The notes under the pieces were generated by a model, which searched no databases, had not been told where the DNA came from, and was given only the letters and a program-made list of their open reading frames with translations. From Girardinichthys multiradiatus (lineage: Eukaryota > Chordata > Actinopteri > Cyprinodontiformes > Goodeidae), in NCBI RefSeq assembly GCF_021462225.1, contig NC_061806.1, positions 2,742,234-2,806,233 on the forward strand: 64,000 nt of DNA, written 5' to 3'. A program made the position numbers and the translations under genes. This document shows positions 12,858-24,696 of this stretch, piece by piece; the stretch's first letter is position 1, and each line of letters opens with the position of its first letter.

Positions 12858-13270
12858 ATGTTCTTGAGGAACTCACTGACCCTTTTTCAACAAAGTGGAA
12901 TTCACTGCCCACCTTCAAACACTGGCAATGAATCTTCAGATCTGGTCAAAAACAACCATTTCTATCCCAGTCAGATTGCAGAGACTTTAGTTCATGCTTT
13001 CATAACTTGTAGAACAGATTGTTGTAATGTTCTGATTTCTGGTCCTCCACTACAGCTACTTCAGAACTCAGCTGCAGGAATGAAGATGAAGACCAGAAAA
13101 CAAACTCACATCACACCATCTTTAAGGTCTACTCACTGGCTACCTTTCCATTAGCTACAATGTAGCTTACCACTGTCAGTGTGTGAATGTATGTATGAAG
13201 GGGTGGGTGACTGATTGTAGTATAAAGTCCTTGGACTTGATAAAGCGCTTTACAACTGCAGGCCATTTAC
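12858..13270 (+). mobile_element. LINE 3' fragment with a SINE-like tail
   Basis: The frame 12858-13154 includes 'AETLVHAFITCRTDCCNVLI', then sequence like 'LQNSAA' and 'ITPSLRSTHWLP', which is the C-terminal pattern of fish LINE polyproteins. It is followed by a tail (about 13180-13270) with 'aaagcgctttacaa' and 'gccatttac', similar to tails of fish LINEs and SINEs. The 5' part is missing. Confidence 0.65.
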
Positions 13271-13479
13271 ATTAGGAAAATTATCTTTAGTGCTTCAGTT
13301 GACAGTTTGACCTCAATGGCTAATGTATTTATATATTACTTTCTGGCTATTTTATCTTTTTCTATATTCCTTTCTGAATATAAGAAAAATAGTAATAGAA
13401 ACAAAAACAAAGCAGAAGCAAATCCTGCTTGGCCAGACTTTTATTTTAGCGGGTCAAAGCGGAACCTCTGCCTCTAAGG

Positions 13480-14030
13480 GTCTCCGCCATGACAGTCGCA
13501 TTTTGGCACATTCTCTAGCACCAGTCCGTCAAAGCAAAGTGACGCGGAGCAGCGGACGGCGAGGGATTCGGATTTACGGAAGATAAAGTGGGGTTTGGGA
13601 ACCGTTTTCACGGCCGCTGTGCTTCCAGCCTGCTTGAAAAGGTGAGGAGTCCGTTTCCTCAGACACAAACCATCTCTTCAGAATATTTGGGGGTGTATTA
13701 TTGTGGAAGGGGGCGGCGGCGGTGTTGGTGGTTGTCGTTGTGGAGAACACGGAGGGTGGGGGTGAGATGAGATGGGAGGTGGAGGGGGGGTCTTTTGTGT
13801 TGGGGCATCTATCTGGCAAAGGTCAGCGCGAGCCCCGCTTCTGGAGGTGCTCGCTTTTGTGCGCGTGCAGTCTGGAACTTAATCCTTTGATATTTAATTG
13901 CGCGGCTGCCTCGCGGCCAACTCTTAATCTGCGGCTAACAAAAGCAGAGGACCCGGGCGGCAGCAGCTCGTGGGCTTGTATCCCACCACCACGCGACCTG
14001 TTTGCTCCGTCCAACGGAACAATGTGAGGC
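13480..14030 (+). promoter_or_regulatory. GC-rich promoter region of ube2e2
   Basis: This is the most CpG- and GC-rich stretch near the gene, with a GGC-repeat (about 13709-13720), G-rich runs and several GC boxes. It surrounds the inferred noncoding first exon. Open frames predicted here on both strands are best explained by the lack of AT-rich stops and are not called as genes. Confidence 0.55.
13500..13641 (+). other. ube2e2: Probable 5' noncoding exon of ube2e2
   Basis: A donor site AAAAG|GTGAGG at 13641/13642 follows GC-rich sequence 3 kb upstream of the first coding exon, whose acceptor lies 7 nt before the ATG. An upstream untranslated exon is therefore required. The 5' edge given is approximate, since no transcription start can be read from the sequence. 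Confidence 0.5.
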
Positions 14031-14920
14031 ACTTGAACTGCTCTGTGATGAGCAGCTAGCGTCTCTCAAAGCCATACATTCAATCGCAACCGAACAGTAT
14101 TCAAGCTTCACTGGTTCCGACACGGAGCTAAACTGAAACATTTAGCTGATGCAGCATTTAGCTAAAAGTTTGTTTTGGGGGGCTTTTCCCGCCACGTCAG
14201 AAGACAACAGGGCAGTGTTTTAACTGTGGCTTGACCTCGCCTGGCTGGCAGCTGGAAACGCTTCCACACCATGGACACTCCGCCCCGAGAAGGTGGTGTC
14301 AAAGAAGAAAAAGTTTCAGCGCCATGATGAAGCGATTGAGCTGAGTGTCCCTTTGACCCTCATAATCCCCACAGGGAGCTGCAGGTTGGTTTGGCTGATG
14401 TCAGTTTGGAGGCTCCGTTCATCTCAGGCAGCAGCAGAGGTGCCATCACCTCCACCTGACTGTATCCTACATGAACACAGGGGATGGGAATGTAAATAGA
14501 GGCATTCACCTTGACTCACTATGAGATAGGATCATTGGATCTAGTGAATGTCACCTTGTACGTGTTTTACATGCTGAAGTTTCAACTTGACTAGGTCTGC
14601 GGATCTGAATGGAAATATTCAAGCTTTCGGCTCTAGCAGGTTTCTGGCATGTACCTTTGAAGGAACCCATGGCAAAAAGTAGCTGGTTATTGATTATTAA
14701 AAAAATGCACCTCTGAGATGATAAAGCTATTAAAAAAGCATACAATTCCTGCATGGTCTGGAAAGGCCTGGAAATACAGAATTTGGTAGTATTCTCCAGG
14801 TCTGAAAATGAATTAAAAAAATGAGTAAAAGAAACATTTTTTGATGGTTATCATCTCTAAAGACAGAGTGCCCTATTTAGACAGCTTTTTATGTTGATTT
14901 AGATATAAAAGATGCACAGC

Positions 14921-14940
14921 CATCCATCCATCCATCCATC
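14921..14940. repeat. (CATC)5 microsatellite
   Basis: Five perfect CATC units. On the minus strand this is GATG, the unit found at the 3' end of Rex3 elements, so it may mark a lost LINE tail; no LINE coding sequence is visible beside it. Confidence 0.85.
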
Positions 14941-15385
14941 GAATGGGGAAACAAATGGAAAAATGTGGGAACCCTGCATACCAAGCAGTCTGTTATCTTT
15001 TACAGAGATTCCTTATCAGCTAATGAATAAACTGGTATCCCCCATCCATCTGAATGCCAGTAAAAATATGGATACTTGCTTCACTTCAGTGGTCATAATT
15101 ATTAGGCTGATTGGTGTACACTAACCGATTTTCCTGGCACTGTATATCTCTGGTTTGTAGGGACCTTTGCGCATTCACGACCTCTCTTGAAGCAGTTCAG
15201 CTCTTGCTGACCTTCTGAAGCCCTCCATGACCACTTGTAAGTCCTCACAGCGAGGCGGCCGCGTTGGGCCTGCTTGAGTGTCTGTCACTGTTAGGTTTGA
15301 CACAGCTAACCGTGGTGATCCAGATATTTGTCAGAATTGTGATCACCTTCTCCAGATGCCTGCAAGGAAGTGGGAAGAACTATGT

Positions 15386-15800
15386 TTTTGTAAAAGTATT
15401 CATACCCCTTGACATTTTTCACGTTGTGTTTCATAACGAACACAAACTTCAGCATGTTTTATTGGAATTTGTTTTGACAGTCCCAGACACTGCAGTCTAA
15501 TATTGTTGAGATGGAAGGAAAATGTTATTATGTATTTTACAAATACAAATCTAATAAGCATAGATTTCTGTTCAGCCCCTCTAATGATAAACCTAAATAA
15601 GATCCAGCCTTTTTTCCGCTGGGGCAGGGAAAGCTGGTTAGAGTTGATGAGAAGACGGATGGAGCTATCCTGGAAACATATCTGTTAGAAGACTTGAGAT
15701 TGTGTTGGAGGTTCACCTTTCAGCTGAACATCGACTTTTTTTAATGTGTTTGAATGGCCTCATCAAAGTTCAGACCTAGTTTCAACTGAGAATCTGTGGC
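15386..15800 (+). mobile_element. Tc1/mariner relic in ube2e2 intron 1
   Basis: It starts with the family terminal sequence 'gtaaaagtattcatacccct', contains a decayed inner terminal region, then skips to C-terminal transposase sequence (the 'gagttgatgagaagacggat' block and 'aatggcctcatcaaagttca'). The DNA-binding domain and the first catalytic Asp are deleted. Confidence 0.75.
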
Positions 15801-16607
15801 AAAACTGGAAAGACTTTAGCTTGCCAACAACATAATAATAAACTCAGTAGCTGATGGGTAACATATGACTGTAACAGAAGTTGTATTGTGAACAGCTGAA
15901 GTATTAATAACCCTAGAGTGGCTTAAGGCAATTTGGATTAATATCTGCAATGCTGCGGTCATTCTCTCCTAATTGGTGATGAACCAGTCAGTCAGCCAAT
16001 TTTCCTTTGGGCTGTGATCATTTATTAAATGCATCGAATCAAAGAACTCCCTGAATTTTCTGTCTATAAGAGCATGAAATGGGAGAATCATGTAATTCTG
16101 AAATGTTCTGGATTGAAAACTGCTACCTCTGTCAAGGAACCTGCAGTACATTTCTGATCGTGGTATGATCGCTGAAAGATGACGGAGGGAGGGAAGCTTC
16201 ATCATCAACAGCAGCAGTGTTGGTAGTTGGTGAACAATCTGAGCGCGCATCATGGTGCTTTTTCTGATTGTTGACTCTGGACAAATAACAGGAAATGAGG
16301 GGAGAGAGAGCGCTGGAGAACGACATAATGGTCCTCAACGGGAATCAAAGCAGGGCACGGACAGTTCGTGGTTGATGAAGTACCCCCTCAGCCTCTACAT
16401 CAATAATCTTACTCTCTTTTTAAAGAAATCTCAGAGTTCTGGAGGGCGATGAGCGAATCTTCTTTTGTTAAATGATCAATGGACAAAGCATTTTGAAGGT
16501 TAGAGACAACAGGAAAACTGTCTGTGGGAGTCTTCATCAGTATTCATAGATCCTTTGTGTTTTTATCTCATTGTCTCCTAAATTCAGTGTGTGTACATGC
16601 TCCACAG

Positions 16608-16805
16608 GGTCAGCATGTCCAGCGAGGTCCAGCCGAGGCCGGACGACAGCCCCAACACCAGTGGGGGGAGCTCGGATGCCGAGCAGAGGGAGGCGGCCCC
16701 TCCGGAGCAGCCCGGCCCCGAGCAGCGGGACCAGTCTCAGCCTAAAAAGAAGGAGGCCAAAATCTCCAGCAAGACCGCTGCCAAGCTGTCCACCAGTGCC
16801 AAGAG
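16608..16805 (+). CDS. ube2e2: Ubiquitin-conjugating enzyme E2 E2, first coding exon (partial gene)
   Basis: The exon follows acceptor tccacag at 16601-16607 and ends AAGAG|GTAGAT. The ATG is at 16615, with A at -3; an in-frame upstream ATG at 16591 lies before the acceptor and is intronic. It encodes 63 codons plus two bases: [18 protein letters not shown], a Ser/Glu/Pro-rich acidic tract, then [19 protein letters not shown] and SAKR. This is the N-terminal extension of class III E2 enzymes, which take ubiquitin from E1 and pass it to E3 ligases. The lysine-rich segment is closest to UBE2E2 among the three E2E paralogues: UBE2E3 has a different spacer and UBE2E1 lacks this segment. The catalytic cysteine is in later exons beyond the window. 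Confidence 0.93.
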
Positions 16806-17204
16806 GTAGATCCGCTGCACTCTTCTTTCCTTTGTTTCCTCTGCTGGCTGCGTGCCTGCTCTGCCCCCATGGTTGTGTTCAGCCTCTCGACTGGTCATCT
16901 GTCACCCACTTGTTGTGCAGTTTTCTCTGTGCTGCTGTTAACTGCTGCCTGTTAAAAAAAAGCCTGAAACTATGGTTGAATGAGCCGCTGGGTCTCTAAG
17001 CCCTTTGAGGATGTTGCCTGAGAAAAAAGAAGGGAAGTCCTTTCCAAGAAAGTCGATAACAGACCGACTGAAATAAAAAGCTTGTGAGACATCAGCAGAG
17101 GCATTTGTCAAACCTGGGCAGGGCTTTAGATTTCAGAATATTTCTGCAGAAGGCTTTGAAGTAGAAACCTGCAGGGACATTTTGAGCCTCACCTTTGGAC
17201 ATAC

Positions 17205-17720
17205 AACGTACTGAAAAAGTAATCACACCCCTGTAGCTTTTGCACATTTTGTGCTGTTACAACCACAAACTTTGATGACAAATGCAAATTTGAAAGTGTG
17301 TTACGCGTTTGTATTTAACATTTTTCTTTTACTCTTATACTCCTAAATAAAATCTGAGACTGTTCTGTTTCTGGCCTCAGAGGTTTGTTAGAGAACATTA
17401 GAGAACCGCCAGCACCTTTATGGTACCTGATGGTGTCCGTTACAAAGAAAATCTGTATCTGGCAAAATGAGAATTGGCCAGTCGGGCTTTTTAGAGATCG
17501 GTGATCGGACAGAAAACTGTTATTGGTGCACCCCTATTCTCAACTCAAGGGAACTGAAAAGAAATGAGCACTTTTTAGATTTTTACTCGTAAAAAATGTT
17601 AAAACCATCCTTTTTCTTCCACATCACAATCATGCAATACTTTGTGTTGATCTGCCCCAAAATCCTAAGAAAACAGATTGAAGTTTGTGGTTTAACAAAA
17701 CGTGTTAATGTACATGCCAC
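17205..17720 (+). mobile_element. Tc1/mariner relic, both outer ends, core lost
   Basis: Left terminal sequence ('gtaatcacacccctgtagct', 'gttacaaccacaaactttga') and right terminal sequence ('aagtttgtggttt' near 17690) flank an internal deletion. The short middle piece 17420-17530 ('gatcggtgatcgga', 'ttggtgcacccct') looks like a different repeat inserted into or beside it. Confidence 0.6.
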
Positions 17721-19029
17721 TGTGTTGCACCAGACTGGGATTTAGGATGCCTTTGCCCACTATTGCAGGGATTGTGGGGGGTGGAGGGGTGATTTTGCCT
17801 TCTTGAATTGTGGCTGCATAACCGCTTCTCTGACCACAGACTTGTCTGACCTATTTTAGCTCCTATCTGGAGGCTTGTTGTGCTATAGTTTGGATTTGGG
17901 AGCAGCCGTAGCCCTAAATGTGCTGTGAGATGGATAGAGAAATGATCTTTGTACATTGTCTTAAGGCCCTGATGCTTTTCTTACCCCTGTGTATCCAAGA
18001 CCTCTAGTTGGATCTGAAAGGCTGCTGAGAAAAATCTTCTCGAGCCACCCAGAGAAGAAAAAAAGTTGACCCTGTTGATCCTTATGTAACAAAGAGCTGA
18101 CTCTTTAGATGACTTCATGGCAGGTTGGAAGCATTTCTGTGTGATGGCTCTATAGCAGCAGCTGCAAATCAGCATTGTCCACACATGCTCATTGGCCACA
18201 TAAAAAATAAGTGTTTGCTGATCATTGAAACGTTTTCATTCTTCGTCTTCTGCCTTTTCGAGATCTCGTCATGGAGGGAGGGTGACTTTGTCCCATTTAG
18301 TTTCAAGGATCCCTGGCCTTCCTAGTTCAGAAGGAATATATAGTCCCTTCATTGAGTTTTGGGTCTGGATTTTGTTCTCCCAGGGGAACATGCATGGAGA
18401 ACATCCAGAAGGAGGCCCCTAGGAGACATCCTAGGGTGGAGTCCATACATCTTCCTCCGTTGGGGTGAAACATTACTTCGTCTCTGCTTCGGGCTGGTCC
18501 ATCCTGCTCTCGCTCAACAGTTAGCTTGTTGATGCAACACTTATATGGATCCTTTGCTGTCATACGAGGCTCAGAGCTAGAGCCAATCAATCTGGATCAG
18601 AATTTCTGTCACACACCGTGTAGCTTGCTGGCTGCTAAACAACTAAAAGAACTGTACAGTTAATTTAACACACAGGAGCTGCATCACGTTAAAGCACAGA
18701 ATGCTTCAGGAAATGCAAATCTCAGAGGAATGATTGGGCTCGTTATGTGTCCATGAAGCTGACTGTCTTTGTTCAGAGAGGCGAAGGCCAAGAGTAACAG
18801 ATGAGGAGCCAACTGTTATCAACAGGAACAGTAACTCGCCAGGAATTCCCCTGAAAATGACCGCCTGCCTTCACACATGGGATCATTGGAGGCTGTCCAG
18901 ATTCTGCAGCAGGGAATTGCAGGAATACGTCCCACAGTGGAGCTCGCCACATGAAATGAGGAACATCTGCATTTTCACCAGTGGAAGAGGAACAATGTCA
19001 GTGTTATAACATCCACAACATCAATCTGT

Positions 19030-20290
19030 TTTCAAACAAAAGCACACTTTTTTTCAGTTTGTTTACAAATAAACAGCTGAAAGATGGGGCATGCACCCTT
19101 TACTCTGATACCCGTAAATAAAACCCAGTGCAACCAGTTACCTCCTGACACTGTTCTGTTTCTGACCTCTGAGGTTTGTTAGACAACATTAGAGAACAAA
19201 CAGCATCATGAAGACCAAGGACCCCAGCAGGCGGGTCATGGAGAAAGAAGTGGATCAAAATAAAACAGAGTTAGGTTCTACAACAATATCCCAAATTGAA
19301 CATCTAACAGAGCTCTGATCATTCCTCATCTGAACATGGAGAGAGGATGGACCAAATGTAGACCTACCAAGACTTGGATGTTCACCTAAACTGACAGAAT
19401 GGACAAAAAGGGCATTAATCAGCGAAGCAGACTGGAGCCCCATGGGGGGTCTTTCTGTACAACAGCTATGAGTTGTTTCAGTCCACAAATCTGGCCTTTA
19501 TGGAAGAGTTGAAAGCCATTGTTGAAAGAGAGCCACCAGAAGTCATATTTGCAGTTTGCCACAAGCCATGTAGTAGGGTCTGCTCAGATGAGACCAAAGT
19601 TGAACTGGAAGCATGGTGGTGGCAGCATCATGCAAGGAAGTTGGATTGAGCTAGATCTGCTCAATATTATGAAAAGTAGTATTATAAAATATTAAATTGA
19701 CTGTGATTAATCCAAAACGTTCTGTTTGACATCATCATGGTGGTCCTATCATTGAGCTTTGAGCTTTAGCATCATGGTTATTAAGATCTGTTTCAGGTTT
19801 GGGCATGAGAGACAATCAAAGTCCATCCACTTAGACTAATATATTATTGGTGGCTCGAGTTTCTTGGCCTGGCACATGAAATATAATAGCATACCAAATT
19901 TTGCATCCAACCAGTTGTTTTTGTGATATTACACACATTTAAATTAGGATTAAAAACCTTGATTCAATGTATTAAATCCAGAACAATCCTGGTGGAAAAC
20001 CTGTTGGCTGGAGAAGACCTGAGTTCACCTTCCAGCAGGACAACCACCCTAAACACACAGCCAGAGATACTATGGGATGGTTTGGATGAAAACATAGTCA
20101 TGTATCAGAATGGCCTAGTCAAAGGCTTGAAAATCTGTGACCATGGATGCTGAATACAAATGTTTGCCTCAAAAACAAATCATTTTTCTTCTCATCACCA
20201 ATGATCAACTGCTTTGTATTAGTTTGACACATATACTAATTAAACCCTTGAAGTTTGTGGTTTAAGGTGTATGAATACTTGTGCAATGGT
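19030..20290 (+). mobile_element. Tc1/mariner relic, long but decayed
   Basis: It can be followed almost end to end: an inner terminal region near 19070-19140; an N-terminal 'cagcatcatgaagaccaagg' start region at about 19200; 'tttatggaagagttgaaagc' at about 19497; the box of the first catalytic Asp, 'ctcagatgagaccaaagttg', at about 19583; the second Asp block 'cagcaggacaaccaccctaa' at about 20034; and a 3' end at about 20270. Stops and an insertion near 19640-19970 destroy the frame. Confidence 0.78.
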
Positions 20291-21149
20291 CAGAATATTA
20301 TCAACAAGGGACTTCTTTAAACAAAGATCCAGATTTCTTCTCTAAGGTGTTCCCATTAAGAAAAAGCTTCTAGCATAAAAACAAAGATGCTGTCATGGCT
20401 TCACCAGCAGCAGGCAGTAAATCCCTGTTATCAGCAGTAATGGCTGCATAAGAACAACAGAACCTGGAAGGTGATATTTAGTTGCTCCTTGGAGCGGATT
20501 GTTGTAATAAGTCATCAGCTGCATCATCCACTAATGACAGCGTGTGCTTCACATTATAAAGTCTCAGCATGCAGAAAGCAAGCTGTGGAATATGAATCCG
20601 AGCTCAATCTGGAAGCTCTTCCTCTCACCTTTTGATCAGCTTGGCCTGGCTCACTGCTTCCCTAATCATTCCTTTGCTTCCGTCGTGTAAATGACCAGGA
20701 AATAGTAGAGCTAAAATTACACAGTGTGCACTCAGGCTGAAAGCGACTAACCATGGAGATTGGGTTACAGACAGCTTAGCTAAAATGTCTGGTTTCCCCC
20801 GTCTCTTCATGTGCTGACACTTCTCTGGGGAATAGGAAAAGACACATTTTAGATTCCATGTTGTCCAGGCTGTACTTCTTTGTTCCCGTGCACCCCTCTT
20901 ACTGGTCAGATTCACAGCAGAGTGGCAGCAATGTTGTCATGTATGTAAATACATGAAATCCAACACACTCCAGTCCTGTCAGTCCAGTCAGCACTGTTCT
21001 GCTGTGTCCTTGCATCCGGTCAGTCTCTCCAAAATCAGCTCTTCTAACCTGGAAACTCAGAACAATAGAGCAGAGTTAATTCCATTCAACCTTCTAATAA
21101 TACTAGGCCTTAAACTGGTCTGATACTGGTCCCAGCAACACCTTAGGTT

Positions 21150-21860
21150 GATGAACATCACACAGTGTTTGTGTGTGTTTTGGTAATTAACACCTTACTA
21201 GTACCTATTTCTGCCTTCAGAACTGCATCAGTTCTCCGTAGCAGAGATTAAACAAGCTGTCAGAAAGATTCCTCAAAGATCTCGGACCACCTGAATGTTG
21301 CAGCCAAAATCCAGACTCATTGCATCAGACGCCGTTGTTCTAACCTGTTATTGGCCGGTTCTGGTGAGTCTGTTTGAATTATAGCCTCAGTTTCCTGTTC
21401 ACCTGGTGTGGTCTTCTGCTGCTGTAGCCCAACTGCTTCATGGTTCCGCACGTTTATTCAGAGAAGGTGTTCTGCTTACGTTGGTAGGAATCAATTAATA
21501 TTTAAGCAACTGTTGCCTTTCTGTCATCTGGGATCTGTCGGCCCATTCTCCTCTGACCTCTGACCTCTAACCTTAACTATACATTTTCATTCTCACAGCT
21601 GCCGCTCACTGGATAGTTTCTGTTTGCAAACCATTCTCTGTAAACCTGAGAGATGGTTGTTGGTCCAAATCCCCAAAGCTCAGTAAGTTCTGAAATACTC
21701 AGACCAGCAGCTTTGGCACCAATAACCATGCTACCTTCGAAGTCACTTTAATCCTCTTTTGATCCCCATTCTGAGCTCTCTACACCATGTTCAGATGCCT
21801 AAACACACAGCGTTTCTGCCGTGTGATTGCCTAAATCCTTCTTGTGTTTATTTACACAGC
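21150..21860 (-). mobile_element. Second type of Tc1/mariner relic, transposase on minus strand
   Basis: Plus-strand phrases such as 'agcctcagtttcctgttcac', 'gtggtcttctgctgctgtag', 'cccattctcctctgacctct' and 'actgccgctcactggatag' are those of a fish Tc1/mariner element different from the others here, with the transposase running on the minus strand. It is internally deleted and no long frame remains. Confidence 0.65.
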
Positions 21861-22479
21861 AAAAATGTAATTTCCGTGTAGGATTCATGAACAGATCTTT
21901 AATTTGGTTCTTCTTCCCTGGTTTTGAAATGTTTGAAAACAGTCTGTAAATGTGATTCAATGATCTCTACGTAGAGCAGCTGCCTGTTCAGTTACCACAG
22001 CATGAAGAAAAGCACATCAAACTCTTTCATTCTCTTTCAACAACTGTTTTGTTAGCTGTGTTGGTCTTAATAGAACTGATTTCGGATACTGTTGGTAAAA
22101 TGTACTGCATTTTAGATGAAGAATACAACCTGTGCCATATCACGATGGAGTCAGAAGTATTGCTGCTGCTTCTCCTCACTCTGACTGAAGATGTGGATAT
22201 GTTTGTCGTAGAAGCTGTGGATGCATCTTGGTTTAAATATTGTATAGTGGGGTTTAGGAGAGAGATGTATGTGAAATTATATCAAAATATTTTATGGTAT
22301 TTGTTGCAATGAAAATAAAAGTAACATTCATCGGTCTTATTGAAAATACACCTGTCAGAGCCCCACAAACAGCTCCTAATAAAATAAAACAACAACTTGC
22401 CCATTATCATAGGATATGTTAGTACACCAATTTAAAAGCCTGTTTATTCTTCTTTAAACACTGCCACATTAAGAACAAT

Positions 22480-23515
22480 AAATAAGAATCCATTTTATTG
22501 ACATTTTATGTGATAGAACAACAACAAATAGCACCTAGTGGTTTGCAAATGCCACCATTGTCTGGAGGAAAAGCTTTTGGTGTGTAGCTTTGAGCATGAC
22601 TGAAACTTTTTCCTGTTTTTCTCTGTAAAACAGCTCAAGCTCAGTCAGATTGGATGGAGAGCATCTGTGAACATCAACTTTAAAGCCTTGTCACAGATTA
22701 TCAGTTGGATTTAGGTCTGGACTTTGACTAGGTCATTCTGATACATTACTGTGTTGTGATGTAAACCATCCATTGTATCTGTGTGTGTATGTTTAGGGTG
22801 GTTGTCCTGCTGGAAGGTGAACCTCCACTCTAGTCTTAGGTCTTCTGCAGCCTCTACCAGGTTTTCTTCCAGGATTGTCCTGGATTTAGTTCCATCCATC
22901 TTCCCATCAACTCTTGATGGCAAGATGGATGAAGCAGAAACAGCTTCTCTCTCCCTGTTGAAGAAAAGGATCCCCACAGTATGATGCTGCCACCACCATG
23001 TGTCACAGTTCAGAATCAGTTTTAGTTTTCTGCCACCTATAGTGTTTTGAATTTAGGCTAAAAACGTACATTTTGATCTAATGTGAGCAGATCACCTTGT
23101 TTGCTTGGTCTCCTACATCACCGCCAACAGACTTTCCTTTTGTCACTCACTTATAATAATTTGTGAAATGCATTACTGATAGTTGTCCTGCCTGCAGAGA
23201 TTTATTTTTTATGGATTTGTGCAGCTCCTCCAGAGTTACCATGGGCGTATGGGCTGCTTTTCTGATTAAAGCTGTCCTTGGCCAGCCTGTCAGGTGGACA
23301 TTCATGTCTTGGTAGGTCTGCAGTTGTTCCATCCTCTCTCTATGTTCAGATGATGGATGATCAGACCTCTGTGAGATGTTCAAAGCTTGGGATATTGTTG
23401 TAGAACGTAACTCTGCTTTAAACTTCTCCAGAACTTTCTCCCTGACCTGTGTGCTGTGTTCTTTGGTCTTCATGATGCAGGTTGTTATCTGTTGTGGCAT
23501 GGTGTGGAAACAATC
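22480..23515 (-). mobile_element. Tc1/mariner relic, minus strand
   Basis: Two minus-strand frames keep transposase sequence. 23147-23500 begins near an MPQQITTCIMKTKEHSTQVR start region and covers the helix-turn-helix domain, including 'TLEELHKS'. 22711-22977 covers '[20 protein letters not shown]' and 'FQQDNHPKHTHT', the region of the second catalytic Asp. The segment between them, with the first Asp box, has decayed. Same family as 50423-51973, opposite orientation. Confidence 0.78.
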
Positions 23516-23519
23516 ATCT

Positions 23520-24165
23520 CATTTTGAACGTGACTAAAACAAAGGAGATGATTGTAGATTTTAAGAGAAACAGGAATAAGTGAAAAACTATTTCTATCTT
23601 GGGAGAAGAAGTGGAGGTGGTGGAGGAGTATAAATACCTCGGTGTTCACCTGGACAACAGACTAGAGTGGAGATGCAACTGTGAAGCCATCTACAAGAAG
23701 GGACAGAGCAGACTGTACTTCTCGAGGAAGCTTAGGTCCTTTGGTGTTTGCAGCAAGATGCTGCATATCTTCTATAAGTCTGTTGTGGAAAGTGTGATCT
23801 CTTCTACCATCATCTGCTGGAGAAGCAGCATCAGAACCAGGGACTTAAAAAAGCTCAACAAGCTGATAAAGAAGGCTGGTTCTGTTCTGGGGACTCCTCT
23901 GGAACCTCTGGAGATCATTGTGGAAAGACAGATTCTTCATAAAATGAAGAACATTATGGAGAACCCTGATCATCCTCTTCATGAGACTGTCCTACAACAA
24001 CAGAGTGTCTTCAGTCAGAGGCTTCTTCAGATCTGCTGTAAGACGGAGCGCTACAGGAGATCCTTCCTGCCCACAGCCATCAGCATCTACAACGGCTCTT
24101 TGAAGAAACCTTCATAATATGAGCTATAACAACATTTAATTTCCCTTCATAATTAATAAAGAATT
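23520..24165 (+). mobile_element. Non-LTR retrotransposon 3' end (LINE C-terminal ORF)
   Basis: The frame reads 'LNVTKTKEMIVDFKRNRNK', a stop at 23581, then continues open for 172 codons from 23599 to 24117: 'VVEEYKYLGVHLDNRLEW', 'KKGQSRLYFSRKLRSFGVC', 'MLHIFYKSVVESVI' and an 'RRSFLPTAISIYN' end. This is the region after the catalytic core of CR1/L2-group polyproteins. The AT-rich 3' tail reaches about 24165. 5'-truncated, with one stop, so it is a relatively young fragment. It abuts the minus-strand Tc1 relic upstream. Confidence 0.8.
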
Positions 24166-24645
24166 TTCAAAATGAATTTGTTTTGAGGTTCTTCTTATTA
24201 CAGGAGAGAGGAGCACCTTTCATGCTGATGGAATGACTGTTAAATAACTCCTTTCTTCTCCATGCATGTTGGCAAATTCCTGGCATGTCATAAATACTTC
24301 ATCAGGGAGAAATGTGAGCCGTATTCAGTGCATCCAGCAAACCTTTCTCTGTGTGTTGAGGTTGAGACACAAGTGGGATCAGCAGCATCATTTATTTAGG
24401 CCTTTCTGATTTATGTGACACCAGGATCAGTTATTGCACACATGCTTTAAAAGATGACCAGCATGCAGTTGTGCACCCCCATGCTGATCTGGTGTGACAA
24501 GACTTATTCCTGTTGCTTAGGAGCTCATTGGAAAATCAATGAGGTGTTCATTGTGCACTCTTCCAGATTGATTTCACAGGCAGGATTTGTGTGTCTGTCT
24601 GTTTGTGAGAGTGTGATTGTTACCCAGATCTTCGTCTTGTTTCAG

Positions 24646-24696
24646 GATCCAGAAGGAGCTGGCAGAGATCACTCTGGACCCGCCACCAAACTGCAG
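24646..24696 (+). CDS. ube2e2: ube2e2, second coding exon
   Basis: Acceptor ttgtttcag precedes the exon at 24645/24646, and donor GTAGGA follows 24696. With the two bases left from the previous exon it reads R-IQKELAEITLDPPPNC plus AG, the start of the UBC fold, and this matches the UBE2E family exactly. At 51 bp it is short. The next expected exon, beginning in the SAGPKGDNIYEWRS region, was looked for by eye through to 64000 and not seen. Either the following intron exceeds 39 kb or I missed a short exon; the former fits the very large introns of vertebrate UBE2E2. Confidence 0.95.

Larger units (their letters stand above)
13642..16607 (+). other. ube2e2 intron 1
   Basis: Non-coding. It contains a CATC microsatellite (14921-14940) and a Tc1 relic (15386-15800). 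Between these I recognise nothing. Open frames at 14293-14499, 15264-15500 and 15969-16253 have no recognisable product. Confidence 0.7.
16806..24645 (+). other. ube2e2 intron 2
   Basis: A 7.8 kb intron with Tc1-type relics at 17205-17720, 19030-20290, 21150-21860 and 22480-23515 and a LINE 3' end at 23520-24165. In 17720-19030, 20300-21150 and 21860-22480 I see no gene and no feature I can name. Confidence 0.75.

Noticed and set aside
13574..14141. Overlapping open frames on both strands in the GC-rich region
   Set aside because: Stops are rare because of base composition; no domain, start context or splice pattern supports a protein.
16591..16614. Upstream in-frame ATG before the ube2e2 start
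   Set aside because: It lies upstream of the splice acceptor at 16607, so it is intronic; the ATG at 16615 matches the family's MS- start.
22049..22312. 87-codon plus-strand open frame
   Set aside because: No recognisable domain; it lies in AT-rich intron without splice support.
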